Below are positions 25,611-36,127 of a stretch of DNA of 64,000 bases, piece by piece. This DNA is from Candidatus Cottocaccamicrobium excrementipullorum (GTDB lineage Bacteria > Bacillota > Clostridia > Lachnospirales > Lachnospiraceae), in the NCBI GenBank assembly GCA_018713255.1, contig DVFL01000002.1:62001-126000 (forward strand), written 5' to 3'. Made by a program: the position numbers and the translations under genes. A model generated the notes under the pieces. It saw only the letters and a list, made by a program, of their open reading frames with translations, did no database searches and had not been told where the DNA came from. Within the stretch, counting starts at the first letter, position 1, and every line of letters begins with the position of its first letter.

Positions 25611-27281
25611 TTAAAATAATCCGGTGATTTTCCCCGTATCATCTACATCAATTCCCTCTGCCGCAGGCGTCTTGGGAAGTCCAGGCATGGTCATGATCGC
25701 TCCCGTAAGAACCACCACAAATCCCGCTCCTGCAGAAACATAAGCATCTCTTACATTAATGGTAAAATGCTCCGGTCTTCCCAGCTTAGTCTGGTCGTCA
25801 GACAGAGAATACTGGGTCTTTGCCATACAGACGGGAAGATTTCCAAATCCCATCTCTTCTGCCTTTTTTAACGCTTTCGCTGCCGCCGGAGAATAGGAAA
25901 CTCCATCTGCACCGTAGATCTCTCTGGCTACCGTTTCAATTTTCTCCGTCAGGCTGGCTTCGTCTGGATAAATAGGCGCAAAATGGCTTTCTTTCTGTTC
26001 CAGGGTGTCCAGAACCTTTTGTGCCAGCTGGATTCCTCCTTCTCCGCCTTTCTCCCATACTTTGGACAGTGCAAACTCACAGCCTCTTTCTTCACAGAAG
26101 TTCTTTACAAATTCGTATTCTGCTTCAGTGTCCGTGATGAATGAATTTAAGGTAACCACCACAGGCACACCGAATTTCTGCAGATTTTCAATATGCTTCT
26201 CCAGGTTTACAATGCCTTTCTTAAGAGCATCAAGATTTTCCTTGCTCAATTCTGCCTTAGGAACACCGCCGTTGTACTTTAAGGCGCGGACAGTGGCCAC
26301 CAAAACCACCGCATCCGGCTTAAGACCTGCCATACGGCACTTAATATCAAAAAACTTTTCTGCGCCAAGGTCTGCGCCGAAACCTGCCTCGGTTACCGTA
26401 ATATCCGCCAGCTTAAGCGCCGTTCTGGTCGCCCGGACGCTGTTGCAGCCATGAGCAATATTGGCAAATGGACCGCCGTGAACCAGTGCTCCGGTATGCT
26501 CCAGGGTCTGAATCAAATTAGGCTTCAGAGCATCCTTCAGCAGAGCCGCCATAGCCCCCACCGCTTTAAGATCCGCTGCTGTAACCGGCTCTCCCTGATA
26601 ATTATAAGCCACAATAATCCGGCCAAGTCTCTCCTTCAGATCTGCCATATTCTCTGCCAGACAGAGAATCGCCATAATTTCTGAAGCAACGGTAATCACA
26701 AAATGATCCTCACGGACAAAGCCATCTGCCTTAGCCCCAAGACCTACTACAATATTTCTGAGAACCCGGTCATTCATATCCAGGCAGCGTTTCCACAGGA
26801 TCTGTCTGGTATCAATTCCCAGGCTGTTCCCCTGCTGAATGTGATTATCCAGCATTGCTGCCAGCAGATTGTTTGCGGAAGTAATGGCGTGAAAATCTCC
26901 TGTAAAATGCAGATTCAAATCCTCCATGGGAACTACCTGCGCGTAGCCGCCGCCGGCCGCTCCGCCTTTAATGCCGAAGCAAGGTCCTAAAGACGGCTCG
27001 CGCAGGGCAATAATGGCTTTCTTATTCAATTTTGCAAAAGCCTGTCCCAGGCCTACCGTAGTGGTAGTCTTTCCCTCTCCTGCCGGAGTCGGGTTGATCG
27101 CAGTAACTAAAACCAGCTTTCCATCTGGCCGGTCCTTTACCTGCTCCCAAAGCTCATCGGTGATTTTAGCTTTGTACTTTCCGTAAAATTCCAGATCATC
27201 TTCTGTAATTCCGTAAGCAGCTGCCACCTCCTTAATGGGAATCATCTTTGCTTCCTGTGCAATCTCAATATCTGTCTTCAT
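25611..27281 (-). CDS. fhs: Formate-tetrahydrofolate ligase
   Basis: It makes 10-formyl-THF from formate, THF and ATP, for purines, initiator Met-tRNA and, in acetogens, the methyl branch of the Wood-Ljungdahl pathway. The full-length 556-residue protein has the P-loop [50 protein letters not shown] and the C-terminal [25 protein letters not shown] precedes the ATG. It lies 14 nt after ftsK and before murE. Other acetogenesis genes are not in the window, so the pathway role stays open. Confidence 0.97.
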   Translation of the reverse strand: MKTDIEIAQEAKMIPIKEVAAAYGITEDDLEFYGKYKAKITDELWEQVKDRPDGKLVLVTAINPTPAGEGKTTTTVGLGQAFAKLNKKAIIALREPSLGPCFGIKGGAAGGGYAQVVPMEDLNLHFTGDFHAITSANNLLAAMLDNHIQQGNSLGIDTRQILWKRCLDMNDRVLRNIVVGLGAKADGFVREDHFVITVASEIMAILCLAENMADLKERLGRIIVAYNYQGEPVTAADLKAVGAMAALLKDALKPNLIQTLEHTGALVHGGPFANIAHGCNSVRATRTALKLADITVTEAGFGADLGAEKFFDIKCRMAGLKPDAVVLVATVRALKYNGGVPKAELSKENLDALKKGIVNLEKHIENLQKFGVPVVVTLNSFITDTEAEYEFVKNFCEERGCEFALSKVWEKGGEGGIQLAQKVLDTLEQKESHFAPIYPDEASLTEKIETVAREIYGADGVSYSPAAAKALKKAEEMGFGNLPVCMAKTQYSLSDDQTKLGRPEHFTINVRDAYVSAGAGFVVVLTGAIMTMPGLPKTPAAEGIDVDDTGKITGLF

Positions 27282-27295
27282 CCTCTGCTCCTCCT

Positions 27296-30160
27296 TTATT
27301 CTTTTGGGCCAGATAACATCTGGTCAAATTCTTCTATGGTCATCAGGATTTTTCTGGGCTTTGTGCCTTCCTCAGGCCCTACCACCCCAGCCTGGGCCAG
27401 CTGGTCCATAATTCTGGCTGCACGATTAAAGCCAATTTTAAAGGCTCTCTGCAGCATTCCAATGGAAGCCTTTTCTTTCTCAATTATCAGTCTTCCTGCC
27501 TGGACAAAATATTCATCCCGGTTGGAATCACCTCCCTGGGCGTCCTCCGATGCATTGGCCTCCATTCGGCTTTCCACCTCCTGGCTGTATTCCGCCGTCA
27601 TTCCCTGTTCCGTCAGGAACTCGACAACTTTAGAAACTTCTTCATCTGATACAAAGGCTCCCTGAACCCGCTGAGGTTTAGGATAACCAGAAGGATAAAA
27701 GAGCATATCTCCTTTTCCCAGAAGTTTTTCTGCTCCGTTCATATCAATGATCGTTCGGGAATCCACCCCGGAAGATACGGAAAACGCAATACGAGAGGGA
27801 ACATTCGCCTTAATCAGGCCGGTGATAACATTCACCGACGGCCGCTGGGTTGCAATGACCAGATGAATTCCCGCCGCCCTGGCCAGCTGAGCCAGACGGC
27901 AAATGGCATCCTCCACCTCGCCGGGCACAACCATCATCAAATCTGCAAGCTCATCCACAATAATCACAATCTGCGGAAGCTTCTTGGGCCGTTCCTCTTC
28001 CGGAATATCTGTCATATGTTCAATTTTTTCATTATATCCTTTTAAATCCCGCACATTGTAGGCAGCAAACTTTTTGTATCGGTCTCCCATCTCTGCCACT
28101 GCCCAATTTAAGGCTCCGGAGGCTTTTTTCGGATCGGTAACCACGGGAATCAGAAGATGGGGAATTCCATTATACACGCTTAATTCCACCACCTTGGGAT
28201 CTACCATGATCAGTTTTACCTCATCCGGCTTAGCTTTGTAGATAATGCTCATGATCAAGGTGTTGATACACACAGATTTACCCGAACCGGTAGCTCCGGC
28301 AATCAGAAGGTGCGGCATTTTAGCAATATCCGCCATAACCGGCTGGCCTCCAATATCCTTTCCTACCGCAAAGGTCAGCTTGGATTTGCTGTTTTTAAAG
28401 CTGTCCGCTTCAAGAAGATCCCGCAGGTACACAATCGAATTCTCCTTATTGGGCACCTCGATTCCCACCGCGGATTTCCCGGGAATGGGAGCCTCAATCC
28501 TGATCTCCGCCGCAGCCAGGCTCAGCTTAATGTCGTCTGCCAATCCTACAATCTTGCTTACCTTAACCCCCTGTTCTGGGTGGAGTTCATAACGGGTCAC
28601 CGTGGGACCGCAGCTGATATTGGTCACCGTTACGCCGACACCGAAATTCCGCAGAGTCTGCTGAAGCTTCACCGCCGTTTCCCGGTATTCTTTATCTGAG
28701 AAACTTCCTCCAGACCGGGAACCCTTCTTTAGCAAGCTTACCGGCGGAAAAACATACTCTTTTTCCGGTTCCTGCTTTTTCTCCTGTACCTGAGCCTCAA
28801 CTGCCTCCCGGCTGTCTCCCTCTGCGGCATCCTTCCGTTTCTTCTCGATCTTTTTCTGCAGAAGTTCCGTTTCCGTTTCAATGATTTTACCAGTGGCAGT
28901 TACAACCCGCTTAGGCTCCTCCGCCACAAAAATCGTATCCTGAGCAAAGGATTCAGGCGCTGGTTCTGCTGCCGGCTCCAAACCCTCCGGCTGGTAATTA
29001 TCCTCCTCTTCCTTCTTTCCATCCCCCATCTCGCCAAAGGCCGCATCCATCTCTTCCATGGTCTTGATCTCCCGGTCAGGATGAATAGGCTCTGCCTTCT
29101 TCGCTGAAGAACGGACAAATACCGCCGGCTGGCCCGGCTCGTCTTCTGTAAAAGGAACCGGCTCCTCGTATTCTGGGGGAAGATCAATACTCCCAGAGAA
29201 AACATCGTCCCGATTTTCTTTCTGGCTCTTTTCCGCTTCACCTTCCGGGCTCTGTTCCATCCTTCTCTGCTCTTCTTCTTGATTGAGCAGCTCCTCTTCC
29301 TTTAACAGCTCAGCCTCAAAAGGCTGGCCTTTCTTTCCCTTGCCTGAAAGATGTCTGGTCAGATCCTCCAAAGAATCCTCTTCCTCTTTGTGAAGAAAAC
29401 CTGTAATGTTCGTGGCATGGAAATCCACTCCTCGAACCACATTTTCTTCCCGGGAAACTCTCCGCTCTTCCTGCCGTTCCTTTCTCCGGCGCTCCACATC
29501 CTCCCTTGCATATTGATAGGCTTTCCCGCTGCCTGTCTTTACCGCTTTCACCACTGAACGCTCAGTAATGCAAACACCGCAGATGATCAGCACTGCAAAC
29601 AAGATCAAATATGTACCGATGGTTCCCACTACCGATACCAAAGCACCGGAAAGAAGGCCGCCAATAAGGCCGCCCCCTCTTCCATTAAGGCTGGAAGCCT
29701 GATAATAGCCGAGAACACTTTGGCCTTCTTTCAGTCCCTCACCAAAGATCAGCTGAGCCAGACCGCAGATCACCACGCCTCCCACCACTGCCGCCGCCAG
29801 TTTCACCGCCGCCTTGCGATTTCCTGTGTTGGACAAATAGAAGCTGATTCCCACGAACAGCAAAATAGGAGCGCAATACCCTACCGCGCCGAAAAGGCCC
29901 AGCTGAAGGCTCCGCAAAAAGTCGCCGACCACGCCGCAAAGATGAAAATTGCTTAAAAATAAAAGCACAGCTGCCGCAAAGGCCAGGATAATCAGCACCT
30001 CAGCCCGCAAAAATGCAGGAACTTCCTCCTGAAAGGTTTCCTGCTTTTTCGACTGTTTTCCAGCTTTTCGGCCGGCAGCCCTGCTTCTTGAGCTTCCTGC
30101 TGTTTTTTGTTTTCTGTTTCCTTGTGCCACGAACCTTCTGCCTCCCTGTATCTTATCCAT
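27296..30160 (-). CDS. ftsK: DNA translocase FtsK/SpoIIIE
   Basis: A septum-bound DNA pump that clears chromosome from the division or sporulation septum. Up to 954 residues: a basic N-terminus, four to five membrane helices (about 50-200), a long acidic and Glu-rich linker (about 215-480), the motor with Walker [12 protein letters not shown] and Walker [14 protein letters not shown], and a C-terminal winged-helix gamma domain (about 885-950). The ATG at 30160 lacks a clear ribosome site. An in-frame GTG at 30130 has GGGAGG 10 nt upstream and may be the true start. The neighbouring tepA and the spore-forming background favour SpoIIIE. Confidence 0.94.
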   Translation of the reverse strand: MDKIQGGRRFVAQGNRKQKTAGSSRSRAAGRKAGKQSKKQETFQEEVPAFLRAEVLIILAFAAAVLLFLSNFHLCGVVGDFLRSLQLGLFGAVGYCAPILLFVGISFYLSNTGNRKAAVKLAAAVVGGVVICGLAQLIFGEGLKEGQSVLGYYQASSLNGRGGGLIGGLLSGALVSVVGTIGTYLILFAVLIICGVCITERSVVKAVKTGSGKAYQYAREDVERRRKERQEERRVSREENVVRGVDFHATNITGFLHKEEEDSLEDLTRHLSGKGKKGQPFEAELLKEEELLNQEEEQRRMEQSPEGEAEKSQKENRDDVFSGSIDLPPEYEEPVPFTEDEPGQPAVFVRSSAKKAEPIHPDREIKTMEEMDAAFGEMGDGKKEEEDNYQPEGLEPAAEPAPESFAQDTIFVAEEPKRVVTATGKIIETETELLQKKIEKKRKDAAEGDSREAVEAQVQEKKQEPEKEYVFPPVSLLKKGSRSGGSFSDKEYRETAVKLQQTLRNFGVGVTVTNISCGPTVTRYELHPEQGVKVSKIVGLADDIKLSLAAAEIRIEAPIPGKSAVGIEVPNKENSIVYLRDLLEADSFKNSKSKLTFAVGKDIGGQPVMADIAKMPHLLIAGATGSGKSVCINTLIMSIIYKAKPDEVKLIMVDPKVVELSVYNGIPHLLIPVVTDPKKASGALNWAVAEMGDRYKKFAAYNVRDLKGYNEKIEHMTDIPEEERPKKLPQIVIIVDELADLMMVVPGEVEDAICRLAQLARAAGIHLVIATQRPSVNVITGLIKANVPSRIAFSVSSGVDSRTIIDMNGAEKLLGKGDMLFYPSGYPKPQRVQGAFVSDEEVSKVVEFLTEQGMTAEYSQEVESRMEANASEDAQGGDSNRDEYFVQAGRLIIEKEKASIGMLQRAFKIGFNRAARIMDQLAQAGVVGPEEGTKPRKILMTIEEFDQMLSGPKE

Positions 30161-30247
30161 TTAATGTCATGTTTCTTTTCTGCGGCAAAACCGAAATTTG
30201 CCCATTATTAACAGTATACATAAACTTTGCTGAAAATGCAAGCAAGA

Positions 30248-30272
30248 ACGGACCACTCATAGTCTGGTCCGT
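30248..30272 (-). repeat. Hairpin at the tepA-ftsK junction
   Basis: ACGGACCA (30248-30255) and TGGTCCGT (30265-30272) form an 8-bp stem that includes the tepA stop codon. In the minus direction it is followed by TCTTGC, not a T-run, so it is at best a weak terminator or an mRNA stability element. Confidence 0.35.
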
Positions 30273-30952
30273 TTTCTCTTTCCCTTTCCCTGATCCATCA
30301 TTTCATACAGCTTATCTAAAGCCTCTCGGATTCCCCCTACTTCATCAATCAGTCCTTCTTTGACTGCCTGCTCCCCCACCAAAACGGTTCCCAGATCTCT
30401 TGTGAGCATTTTTGTATTGTGCATCAGCCGTTTCAGCTGGTCATAGGCGATATCCGCATGACCGGCCACAAAAGAAAGAATCCGGTCCTGGATCATTTCA
30501 AAATACTCATAGGTTCTGGAGGTTCCAATCACCATCCCGCTCATCCGCACTGGATGGATCATCATGGTTCCTGTGGGCACAATAAAAGAATAATCTGAAG
30601 CCACTGCCAGAGGAACCCCAATAGAATGACTTCCCCCAAGAACCAGAGAAACGGTGGGGATGCTTAATGAAGCAATCATTTCCGCAATAGCCAGCCCTGC
30701 ATCCACATCTCCTCCAGAAGTATTAAGCAAAACCAGAAGGCCTTCTATTTGTGCATCATCTTCGATCTGGGCAAGCTTTGGCAGCACATGATCATATTTT
30801 GTGGTCTTGCAGCTGCCGGAAGCATTCTCATGGCCTTCTACTTCTCCAATAATCGATAAAAGCTGAATTTTCCGTCCTCCACTCTCTTCCATTACTACTT
30901 GTCCCAGCTCTTCTAACTCCTGATCCTTTTGACTTAATCCGTTTTGTCCCAT
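30257..30952 (-). CDS. tepA: ClpP-family serine protease, TepA-like
   Basis: A 231-residue ClpP-fold protein of the TepA (translocation-enhancing protein) group. The likely catalytic Ser is S110 in GGSHSIGVPLA, with the His at H133 in MMIHPVR; the ClpP-like NTSGGDVDAGLAIAEMI lies before them. In Bacillus tepA also sits next to spoIIIE. It is placed in the cytosol or at the inner membrane face because no signal peptide is visible; the substrate is unknown. It precedes ftsK by 96 nt and is probably the first gene of the long housekeeping transcript. Confidence 0.88.
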   Translation of the reverse strand: MGQNGLSQKDQELEELGQVVMEESGGRKIQLLSIIGEVEGHENASGSCKTTKYDHVLPKLAQIEDDAQIEGLLVLLNTSGGDVDAGLAIAEMIASLSIPTVSLVLGGSHSIGVPLAVASDYSFIVPTGTMMIHPVRMSGMVIGTSRTYEYFEMIQDRILSFVAGHADIAYDQLKRLMHNTKMLTRDLGTVLVGEQAVKEGLIDEVGGIREALDKLYEMMDQGKGKRKRTRL

Positions 30953-31060
30953 CGACTTTTATCCGCCTTTCCCACATTCCTTAATTCCGGGCAAAAGAGC
31001 CCTTCAGCTTTAGTATGGGAAATTTTCTCTGCTTTATGCCTGCCGCCGCAGTATTTTCCA

Positions 31061-31107
31061 GAAAATAAAAGGCCCCGGTTCTGAATGCTTAATGCACTCG
31101 GACCGGG
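31061..31107 (-). terminator. Terminator of the citrate synthase gene
   Basis: CCCGGT/ACCGGG closes a longer stem with an inner GAGTGC/GCATTC helix. On the minus strand it is followed by TTTTATTTT. Confidence 0.85.
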
Positions 31108-31122
31108 ACGCACATTTATGCC

Positions 31123-32454
31123 TTATCGGAGATTCATGGGAACATACTCTTCCGTTCCCCCTACATATTTAGTTGCCGGACGCATGATCTTGCCGTCATA
31201 CAGCTTGTTTTCCAGGTTATGAGCAACCCAGCCAACAATCCGGCTGATCACAAAGAGAGGAGTATACATTTCTCTGGGAATCTGAAGCATCTCATAGGCA
31301 AATCCGCTGTAATAGTCTACATTCGTGGGAATTACCTTATGCTTGTCTTCCTTGATTACCTCTTTCACACACTGCTCAAAGAAACAGTAGAAATTAAATT
31401 CTTCCATTTTATACTGTTCTCTGGCTACCATCTCACAATATCCTCTCAGGATCTCTGCTCTGGGATCAGAGATGGTGTAGACTGCATGGCCGAAACCGTA
31501 AACCAAACCGCTGCGGTCATAAAATTCCCCAGCCAGAATCCGCCGGATCAATGCCTTCACCGTCTCTTCACTGGTAGAATAGCCGATCTCCTGAATTACC
31601 GCCTCCATCATCTCAGATACTTTAATATTGGCGCCTCCATGACGAGGTCCTTTTAACGATCCGATGGAACCGGAAATAGCAGAGTACAGATCCGTTCCCG
31701 TGGAGGAAATGACCACGTTGGTAAAGGTCGAATTGTTTCCGCCGCCATGATCTGCGTGAAGCATGAGAATGGCATCCAGAAGATCCGCCTCCTTGTGGGA
31801 AAACTGCTTATCCTCCCGCAGCATATACAAAATGTTTTCTGCGATGGAATAATCTTCCCTGGGGTAATGAATCACCAGGCTCTTCCGGTCAAAGTGATGG
31901 ACTTTGCTCTGGTAAGCATAGCAGGCCACCGAAGGAAATTTCGCCAGAAGATTAACGCCCTTTAACAGGGTCTGGTATACATCCTGTACATCCGGCTCCT
32001 CATCATAATTATAAAATGTCAGAGCCGCCTGCTGCAGCTTGTTCATCAGGTTTTTTCCAGGAAGACGAAGAAGGTTCATCTCCAGGAAATCGTCAGGAAG
32101 GGCATACAATCCTCTCAAAACCTCCTGGAAATGGCGCAGATCCTCTTTTCCGGGAAGATAACCGAACAGCAGAAGAAAGCAAACTTCCTCAAAACCGCAG
32201 CAGCCTGTTTTCCCCTTCACCAAATCGTATACGCTGTAGCCGCGGTAAAGGAGATTTCCTTCCGCCTCTTCCACGCCCTCTTCTTTAATCACGTATCCGA
32301 CCACATCCGAAACCTTGGTCAAGCCAATGCGGACTCCTGTGCCGTCCTCGTTGCGGAGACCTTTTTTCACATTATATTCTTTAAACAATCCATTGGGAAT
32401 ATCTGTGAAATTAGAAGATTTCCCATAATATTGTGCCAGGTATGTGTTATTCAT
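31123..32454 (-). CDS. Citrate synthase
   Basis: It condenses acetyl-CoA and oxaloacetate to citrate, in such anaerobes mainly for glutamate synthesis. The 443 residues carry the family's catalytic regions LHADHGGGNNSTF (His), KGPRHGGANIKV (His) and GFGHAVYTISDPRA, and a late Asp region. The ATG at 32454 (MNNTYLAQ) has GAAGGAG upstream; the frame continues 17 codons further but without a site, and the promoter at 32492-32519 would exclude it. No aconitase or isocitrate dehydrogenase lies beside it; the gene appears monocistronic. Confidence 0.95.
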   Translation of the reverse strand: MNNTYLAQYYGKSSNFTDIPNGLFKEYNVKKGLRNEDGTGVRIGLTKVSDVVGYVIKEEGVEEAEGNLLYRGYSVYDLVKGKTGCCGFEEVCFLLLFGYLPGKEDLRHFQEVLRGLYALPDDFLEMNLLRLPGKNLMNKLQQAALTFYNYDEEPDVQDVYQTLLKGVNLLAKFPSVACYAYQSKVHHFDRKSLVIHYPREDYSIAENILYMLREDKQFSHKEADLLDAILMLHADHGGGNNSTFTNVVISSTGTDLYSAISGSIGSLKGPRHGGANIKVSEMMEAVIQEIGYSTSEETVKALIRRILAGEFYDRSGLVYGFGHAVYTISDPRAEILRGYCEMVAREQYKMEEFNFYCFFEQCVKEVIKEDKHKVIPTNVDYYSGFAYEMLQIPREMYTPLFVISRIVGWVAHNLENKLYDGKIMRPATKYVGGTEEYVPMNLR

Positions 32455-32491
32455 TCGTATGCTCCTTCCCGCTAAACATAAATTTCCTATA

Positions 32492-32519
32492 ATCATACCA
32501 CACATCTGTCATCTGTCAA
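32492..32519 (-). promoter_or_regulatory. Promoter of the citrate synthase gene
   Basis: TTGACA (32519-32514), a 16-bp spacer and TATGAT (32497-32492) on the minus strand. It overlaps the 3' end of the upstream NlpC/P60 gene. Confidence 0.8.
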
Positions 32520-34132
32520 TCCCCAAGCATATTCCGTATGGTCTTAGGGGTGCGGTAATTCCAGGTGGAAATCTTGATTCCGCTTCGTCTGCTGGCAGCA
32601 TGAACAATCTGTCCGTTGCCGATATACATGGCCACATGATTGACCGTTCCGCTGCTGTTGGCATAGAAAATCAGATCTCCAGGACGCATCTCGCTGGAAG
32701 ATACAGCCTTGCCCATCCGGGCCTGAGAACCAGAATAATGAGGCAGGCTGATTCCGAAATTCCGCATTACCTGCATGGTAAAGCCAGAACAATCTACGCC
32801 GTTAGTCAAGCTGGTTCCGCCCCATACATAGGGATTTCCCACAAACTGAAGCGCATAATTGACGATTCTGGTTCTTAAAGATGCAGAAGCCTGGGCCGCC
32901 TCCTCAAGGGGAGAGAACTTAATCGCTTCAGGAAGAGCATAACGCACCTCCACATTGTTATCCCGTGTGGAAATGTAAGCCAGATCCGCCTCTCCGTCTC
33001 CATCATCAGAATCCAGCTCGATCTGCACCCAGCCATCCAGCTGGGAAATCACCGGATACCGTTCTTCCTTGGAAATCTGCGTCCAGATCGTGGCATCTGT
33101 GGAAGGCTCTGTCCGTACATTCAGCCGGTCGGTATTCACAATCGCCATCAGACTTGCCGTAGAAACCGCAAGATCGCTGGCCTCCTGGCCTACCGCCGTA
33201 TACTGGGGATCTGCAGTAATATATCCGGTAATATTTCCAGACTTGATCTTATACCAGCCGTCCAGGGTTTCCAGAATTTCTCCTGCTGCCTTGCTGGTCA
33301 TCTTGCCGATAATCTCTCCATCTGTGCTGGGCTCCGCCCTCACATTCAGGTAATTGTTCACCTTAGAAATGACCAGATGATCATACTGACTTAAGGCCAT
33401 GGTCACCAGGTCAAGTTCTCTGGCTTCGTTCAGCGCATACTGCACATTCACGTAATCAGCGGACACATAGCCTGAAGGAATTTCCACCCAGCCGTCTATC
33501 TGGCTGATTACCTCATACCGCTCATTTTCCAGCACCTGCCCGATCACATTAGATGGATCCAGAACCGGCTCCGATCGGATATTCAGCTTGTCCGCTGTCA
33601 CAATCGCTCTCAGTTTTACATTGGGCCTGGCTGCTTGAACCGCCTCTTCTCCGGTGAGAACATACTGGCTGCTGATGTAGCCCTCAATGCCTCCAGAAGT
33701 AATATGGTACCAGTCTCCTTCCTGCCCTAAAATCTCACAGGCGCTGTCCCCTAAAAGCTTTCCGATAATTCGTCCGTCACTGGCAGGGGTCTCGCGGATA
33801 TTTAAATATCCGCTTACCTGAACCAAGCCCAAGTTTTCATAGGAATCCAGGACTGCCTGAATTTCCTCTTCCTCCTTCGCAGCCGCTTCTTCAGCAGCTG
33901 CCCGAGCCTGGGCTTCCTGCGCCGCCGCATCTGCATCCTGCTGCTGGGAATCTCTGCTGTCCGCCGCTGCCGGTACCTCCGGCCTGGTACGGAAATAATA
34001 AACCGCCCCTGCCGCCAGCACCAGCAAAAGGAATATTCCCACCGCCGCCAAAATAATCCGTTTATCCGGACCTCCTCGTCTCCTCCGTCTGGCCCGGTTA
34101 AGCCTTGACATATAATCTTTATTGTCCAGCAT
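32516..34132 (-). CDS. Cell-wall hydrolase: four SH3b domains and NlpC/P60 (C40) peptidase
   Basis: A 538-residue secreted or membrane-anchored peptidoglycan hydrolase. An RRRRRGG basic stretch precedes one transmembrane or uncleaved signal helix (about 25-47). An Ala/Gln/Glu-rich coiled segment follows (about 57-95). Four bacterial SH3 domains (about 98-395, each with an LNIR or LNVR start) precede the C40 catalytic domain with VDCSGF (Cys), NHVAMYIG (His) and IVHAAS. It probably cleaves stem-peptide bonds during growth or separation. AAGGAG lies 8 nt before the ATG, and a strong terminator stands only 16 nt upstream of the start. Confidence 0.92.
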   Translation of the reverse strand: MLDNKDYMSRLNRARRRRRGGPDKRIILAAVGIFLLLVLAAGAVYYFRTRPEVPAAADSRDSQQQDADAAAQEAQARAAAEEAAAKEEEEIQAVLDSYENLGLVQVSGYLNIRETPASDGRIIGKLLGDSACEILGQEGDWYHITSGGIEGYISSQYVLTGEEAVQAARPNVKLRAIVTADKLNIRSEPVLDPSNVIGQVLENERYEVISQIDGWVEIPSGYVSADYVNVQYALNEARELDLVTMALSQYDHLVISKVNNYLNVRAEPSTDGEIIGKMTSKAAGEILETLDGWYKIKSGNITGYITADPQYTAVGQEASDLAVSTASLMAIVNTDRLNVRTEPSTDATIWTQISKEERYPVISQLDGWVQIELDSDDGDGEADLAYISTRDNNVEVRYALPEAIKFSPLEEAAQASASLRTRIVNYALQFVGNPYVWGGTSLTNGVDCSGFTMQVMRNFGISLPHYSGSQARMGKAVSSSEMRPGDLIFYANSSGTVNHVAMYIGNGQIVHAASRRSGIKISTWNYRTPKTIRNMLGD

Positions 34133-34148
34133 TATAATCTCTCCTTAC

Positions 34149-34200
34149 AAAAAACGGGGGCCCTGGACGCTGCGGAATCTTCCGGCAGCTACCGGCCCCC
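34149..34200 (-). terminator. Terminator between the trpXYZ-like operon and the NlpC/P60 gene
   Basis: GGGGGCC/GGCCCCC (34194-34200 with 34156-34162) encloses a GCTGC..GCAGC inner stem. On the minus strand it is followed by six T (34154-34149). It ends the upstream operon, but it also lies between any promoter at 34250-34278 and the peptidase start. Confidence 0.9.
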
Positions 34201-34249
34201 ATCATGCCTTTACATCCTGCTTTGCAGCATAATCCTTACATGCTCTGCT

Positions 34250-34278
34250 ATTTTATCACAGATTTTCGGCAATGAAAA
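34250..34278 (-). promoter_or_regulatory. Possible promoter upstream of the NlpC/P60 leader
   Basis: TTTTCA (34278-34273), 17 bp and TAAAAT (34255-34250) on the minus strand, a weak -35 with a fair -10. If real, transcripts must pass the terminator at 34149-34200 to reach the peptidase gene. Confidence 0.35.
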
Positions 34279-34320
34279 TGACAAAATTATTAAAAAAGTA
34301 TAACAAAATCCTGCTTTTCC

Positions 34321-35118
34321 TTAATTTGCCAGCATCATACGGTCATTTGCAAATTTCTCGCCGCTGGCCTCCTCAAATTTCAGCAAAAGATCCTTTACCT
34401 CCAGAGCCTTCTTCTCTTCTCCAGCCACATCATAAATAATCCGTCCTTCGTGCATCATAATCAGACGGTTTCCAATATGGATCGCATCGTTCATATTATG
34501 CGTAACCATCAAAGCAGTAAGCTTCTGACTTCCCACAATCTCCTCTGTAAGATCCAAAACCTTTTTCGCCGTCTTCGGATCCAGGGCCGCCGTATGTTCA
34601 TCCAGCAAAAGCACCTTAGGCTTTTTTAAGGTGGCCATTAACAGCGTAAGCGCCTGTCTCTGTCCGCCGGAAAGAAGGCCTACCTTGCTGGTCATCCGCC
34701 CTTGGAGCCCCAGTCCAAGCCGGCTTAAGGCGTCATAGTAAAATTCTTTCTCTTCTGATTTAATTCCCCAGCCCAGTCCTCTGCGCTGCCCGCGGCGGAA
34801 GGCAAGGGCCAGATTCTCCTGAATTTCCATCCCGGCAGCAGTGCCCATCATTGGATCCTGAAACACCCGCCCGATGTATTTTGCCCGTTTAAACTCCGGC
34901 TCCCTGGAAACATTAACCCCGTCAATCACCACTTTGCCGGAATCAATGGGATAAACACCAGCAATCATGTTCAGCATCGTGGACTTTCCTGCGCCATTTC
35001 CACCGATAACCGTAACGAAATCTCCCGGATTCAAGTGAAGATTAATGCCGTTTAAGGCCTTTTTTTCATTAATCGTTCCTTTATTAAAGGTTTTCCGAAC
35101 ATTTGTCAGGGTCAGCAT
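34321..35118 (-). CDS. ABC transporter ATP-binding protein, TrpZ-like
   Basis: The energising subunit of a three-gene importer. The 265 residues show Walker A GGNGAGKST, signature LLSGGQRQ, Walker B VLLLDEHTAALD and switch His VTHNMND. The DEHT variant of Walker B (His after Glu) is typical of this subfamily. It overlaps the permease stop (TGATG) behind GGAGGTG, so translation is coupled. The set substrate-binding protein, permease, ATPase with an ABC_sub_bind lipoprotein matches TrpXYZ-type tryptophan/tyrosine or related importers. Confidence 0.88.
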   Translation of the reverse strand: MLTLTNVRKTFNKGTINEKKALNGINLHLNPGDFVTVIGGNGAGKSTMLNMIAGVYPIDSGKVVIDGVNVSREPEFKRAKYIGRVFQDPMMGTAAGMEIQENLALAFRRGQRRGLGWGIKSEEKEFYYDALSRLGLGLQGRMTSKVGLLSGGQRQALTLLMATLKKPKVLLLDEHTAALDPKTAKKVLDLTEEIVGSQKLTALMVTHNMNDAIHIGNRLIMMHEGRIIYDVAGEEKKALEVKDLLLKFEEASGEKFANDRMMLAN

Positions 35119-36083
35119 CAGTCTTCACCTCCTTCTTCTGAATAAGCCCGCTTAAGCTGCCATTTATTCACCGCAACAGGAATGCAGAGAGCCAGGGCTA
35201 CAATAATTGCAGACAGCAGCTTCATATCGTTAGGATCCATACCCAGCTGAAGCACAATAGCCCGAATCAGAAAATAAACCACAGAACCAAGCACTGCCGA
35301 GGTGAGTTTCCAAGCAAAATGACGGAACCTGCCCAACAGCACTTCTCCAATTACAATGGCTGCCAGACCGATTACAATCGCGCCGGTTCCCATTCCTACA
35401 TCGGCATACTTCTGGCTCTGGCAGACTAAAGCGCCAGAAAGCCCTACCAAGCCGTTGCTTAACATTAAGGCAAGGAGTTTCGTCATCTTCGTATTCACGC
35501 CCAGGGCCCGGATCATGGCTTCGTTATTTCCTGTTGCCCGCAGAGCACTTCCGATCTCAGTACCAAAAAACCAGTACAAAGCGGCTACCACCAAAACAGC
35601 GATAATGATTCCCACTACCAGAGAGGCCTGAGACTGAGTAAGCCCAAGCTTCTGCACCAGGGGAGACGCAGTTTCCACTGTTTTCGTGCCGGTACGTCCC
35701 ACCAGGCGGGAAATCAAGGTTTCTTCCTGAAGCAGAGGGTTATTGCTCTTTCCGCCCATAATCCGAAGATTTACAGACCATAACCCGATCTGGGTAAGAA
35801 TTCCCGCCAGAATCGCCGGAATTTCAAATAAAGTATGGAGAAGACCGGTAACTGCTCCTGCCGCCACGCCGGCAACAGCCGCCACAATAATGGCCAGCAC
35901 AGGATCCATATGAAAATTCAGAATCATTACTGCGCAGACACAGCCTCCCAAGGCAAAACTTCCATCCACCGTAAGATCTGCAATATCAAGGAGCTTATAG
36001 GTAATGTAAACTCCCAGCACCATGATTCCCCACAGCACCCCTTGGGCTGCCGCGCCCAAAAGGGCCGTAAATAAACCACTCAT
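35118..36083 (-). CDS. ABC transporter permease, TrpY-like
   Basis: A 321-residue inner-membrane permease with about eight to nine hydrophobic helices, related to the BPD_transp_2 (LivH/RbsC-like) family. The segment LLDIADLTVDGSFALGG is characteristic of permeases paired with ABC_sub_bind lipoproteins. TTGGAGG precedes the ATG. It lies 138 bp after the binding-protein gene, with two hairpins between, and overlaps the ATPase start. Confidence 0.88.
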   Translation of the reverse strand: MSGLFTALLGAAAQGVLWGIMVLGVYITYKLLDIADLTVDGSFALGGCVCAVMILNFHMDPVLAIIVAAVAGVAAGAVTGLLHTLFEIPAILAGILTQIGLWSVNLRIMGGKSNNPLLQEETLISRLVGRTGTKTVETASPLVQKLGLTQSQASLVVGIIIAVLVVAALYWFFGTEIGSALRATGNNEAMIRALGVNTKMTKLLALMLSNGLVGLSGALVCQSQKYADVGMGTGAIVIGLAAIVIGEVLLGRFRHFAWKLTSAVLGSVVYFLIRAIVLQLGMDPNDMKLLSAIIVALALCIPVAVNKWQLKRAYSEEGGED

Positions 36084-36127
36084 AAAAAACCTCCAAAAGA
36101 ACTGTAATCGCTTCTCAATGAAGATAA

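Noticed and set aside
34133-34320. c-di-AMP (ydaO) riboswitch upstream of the NlpC/P60 gene
   Set aside because: The family often precedes cell-wall hydrolases, but the leader is short and lacks its conserved core; only the terminator is clear.
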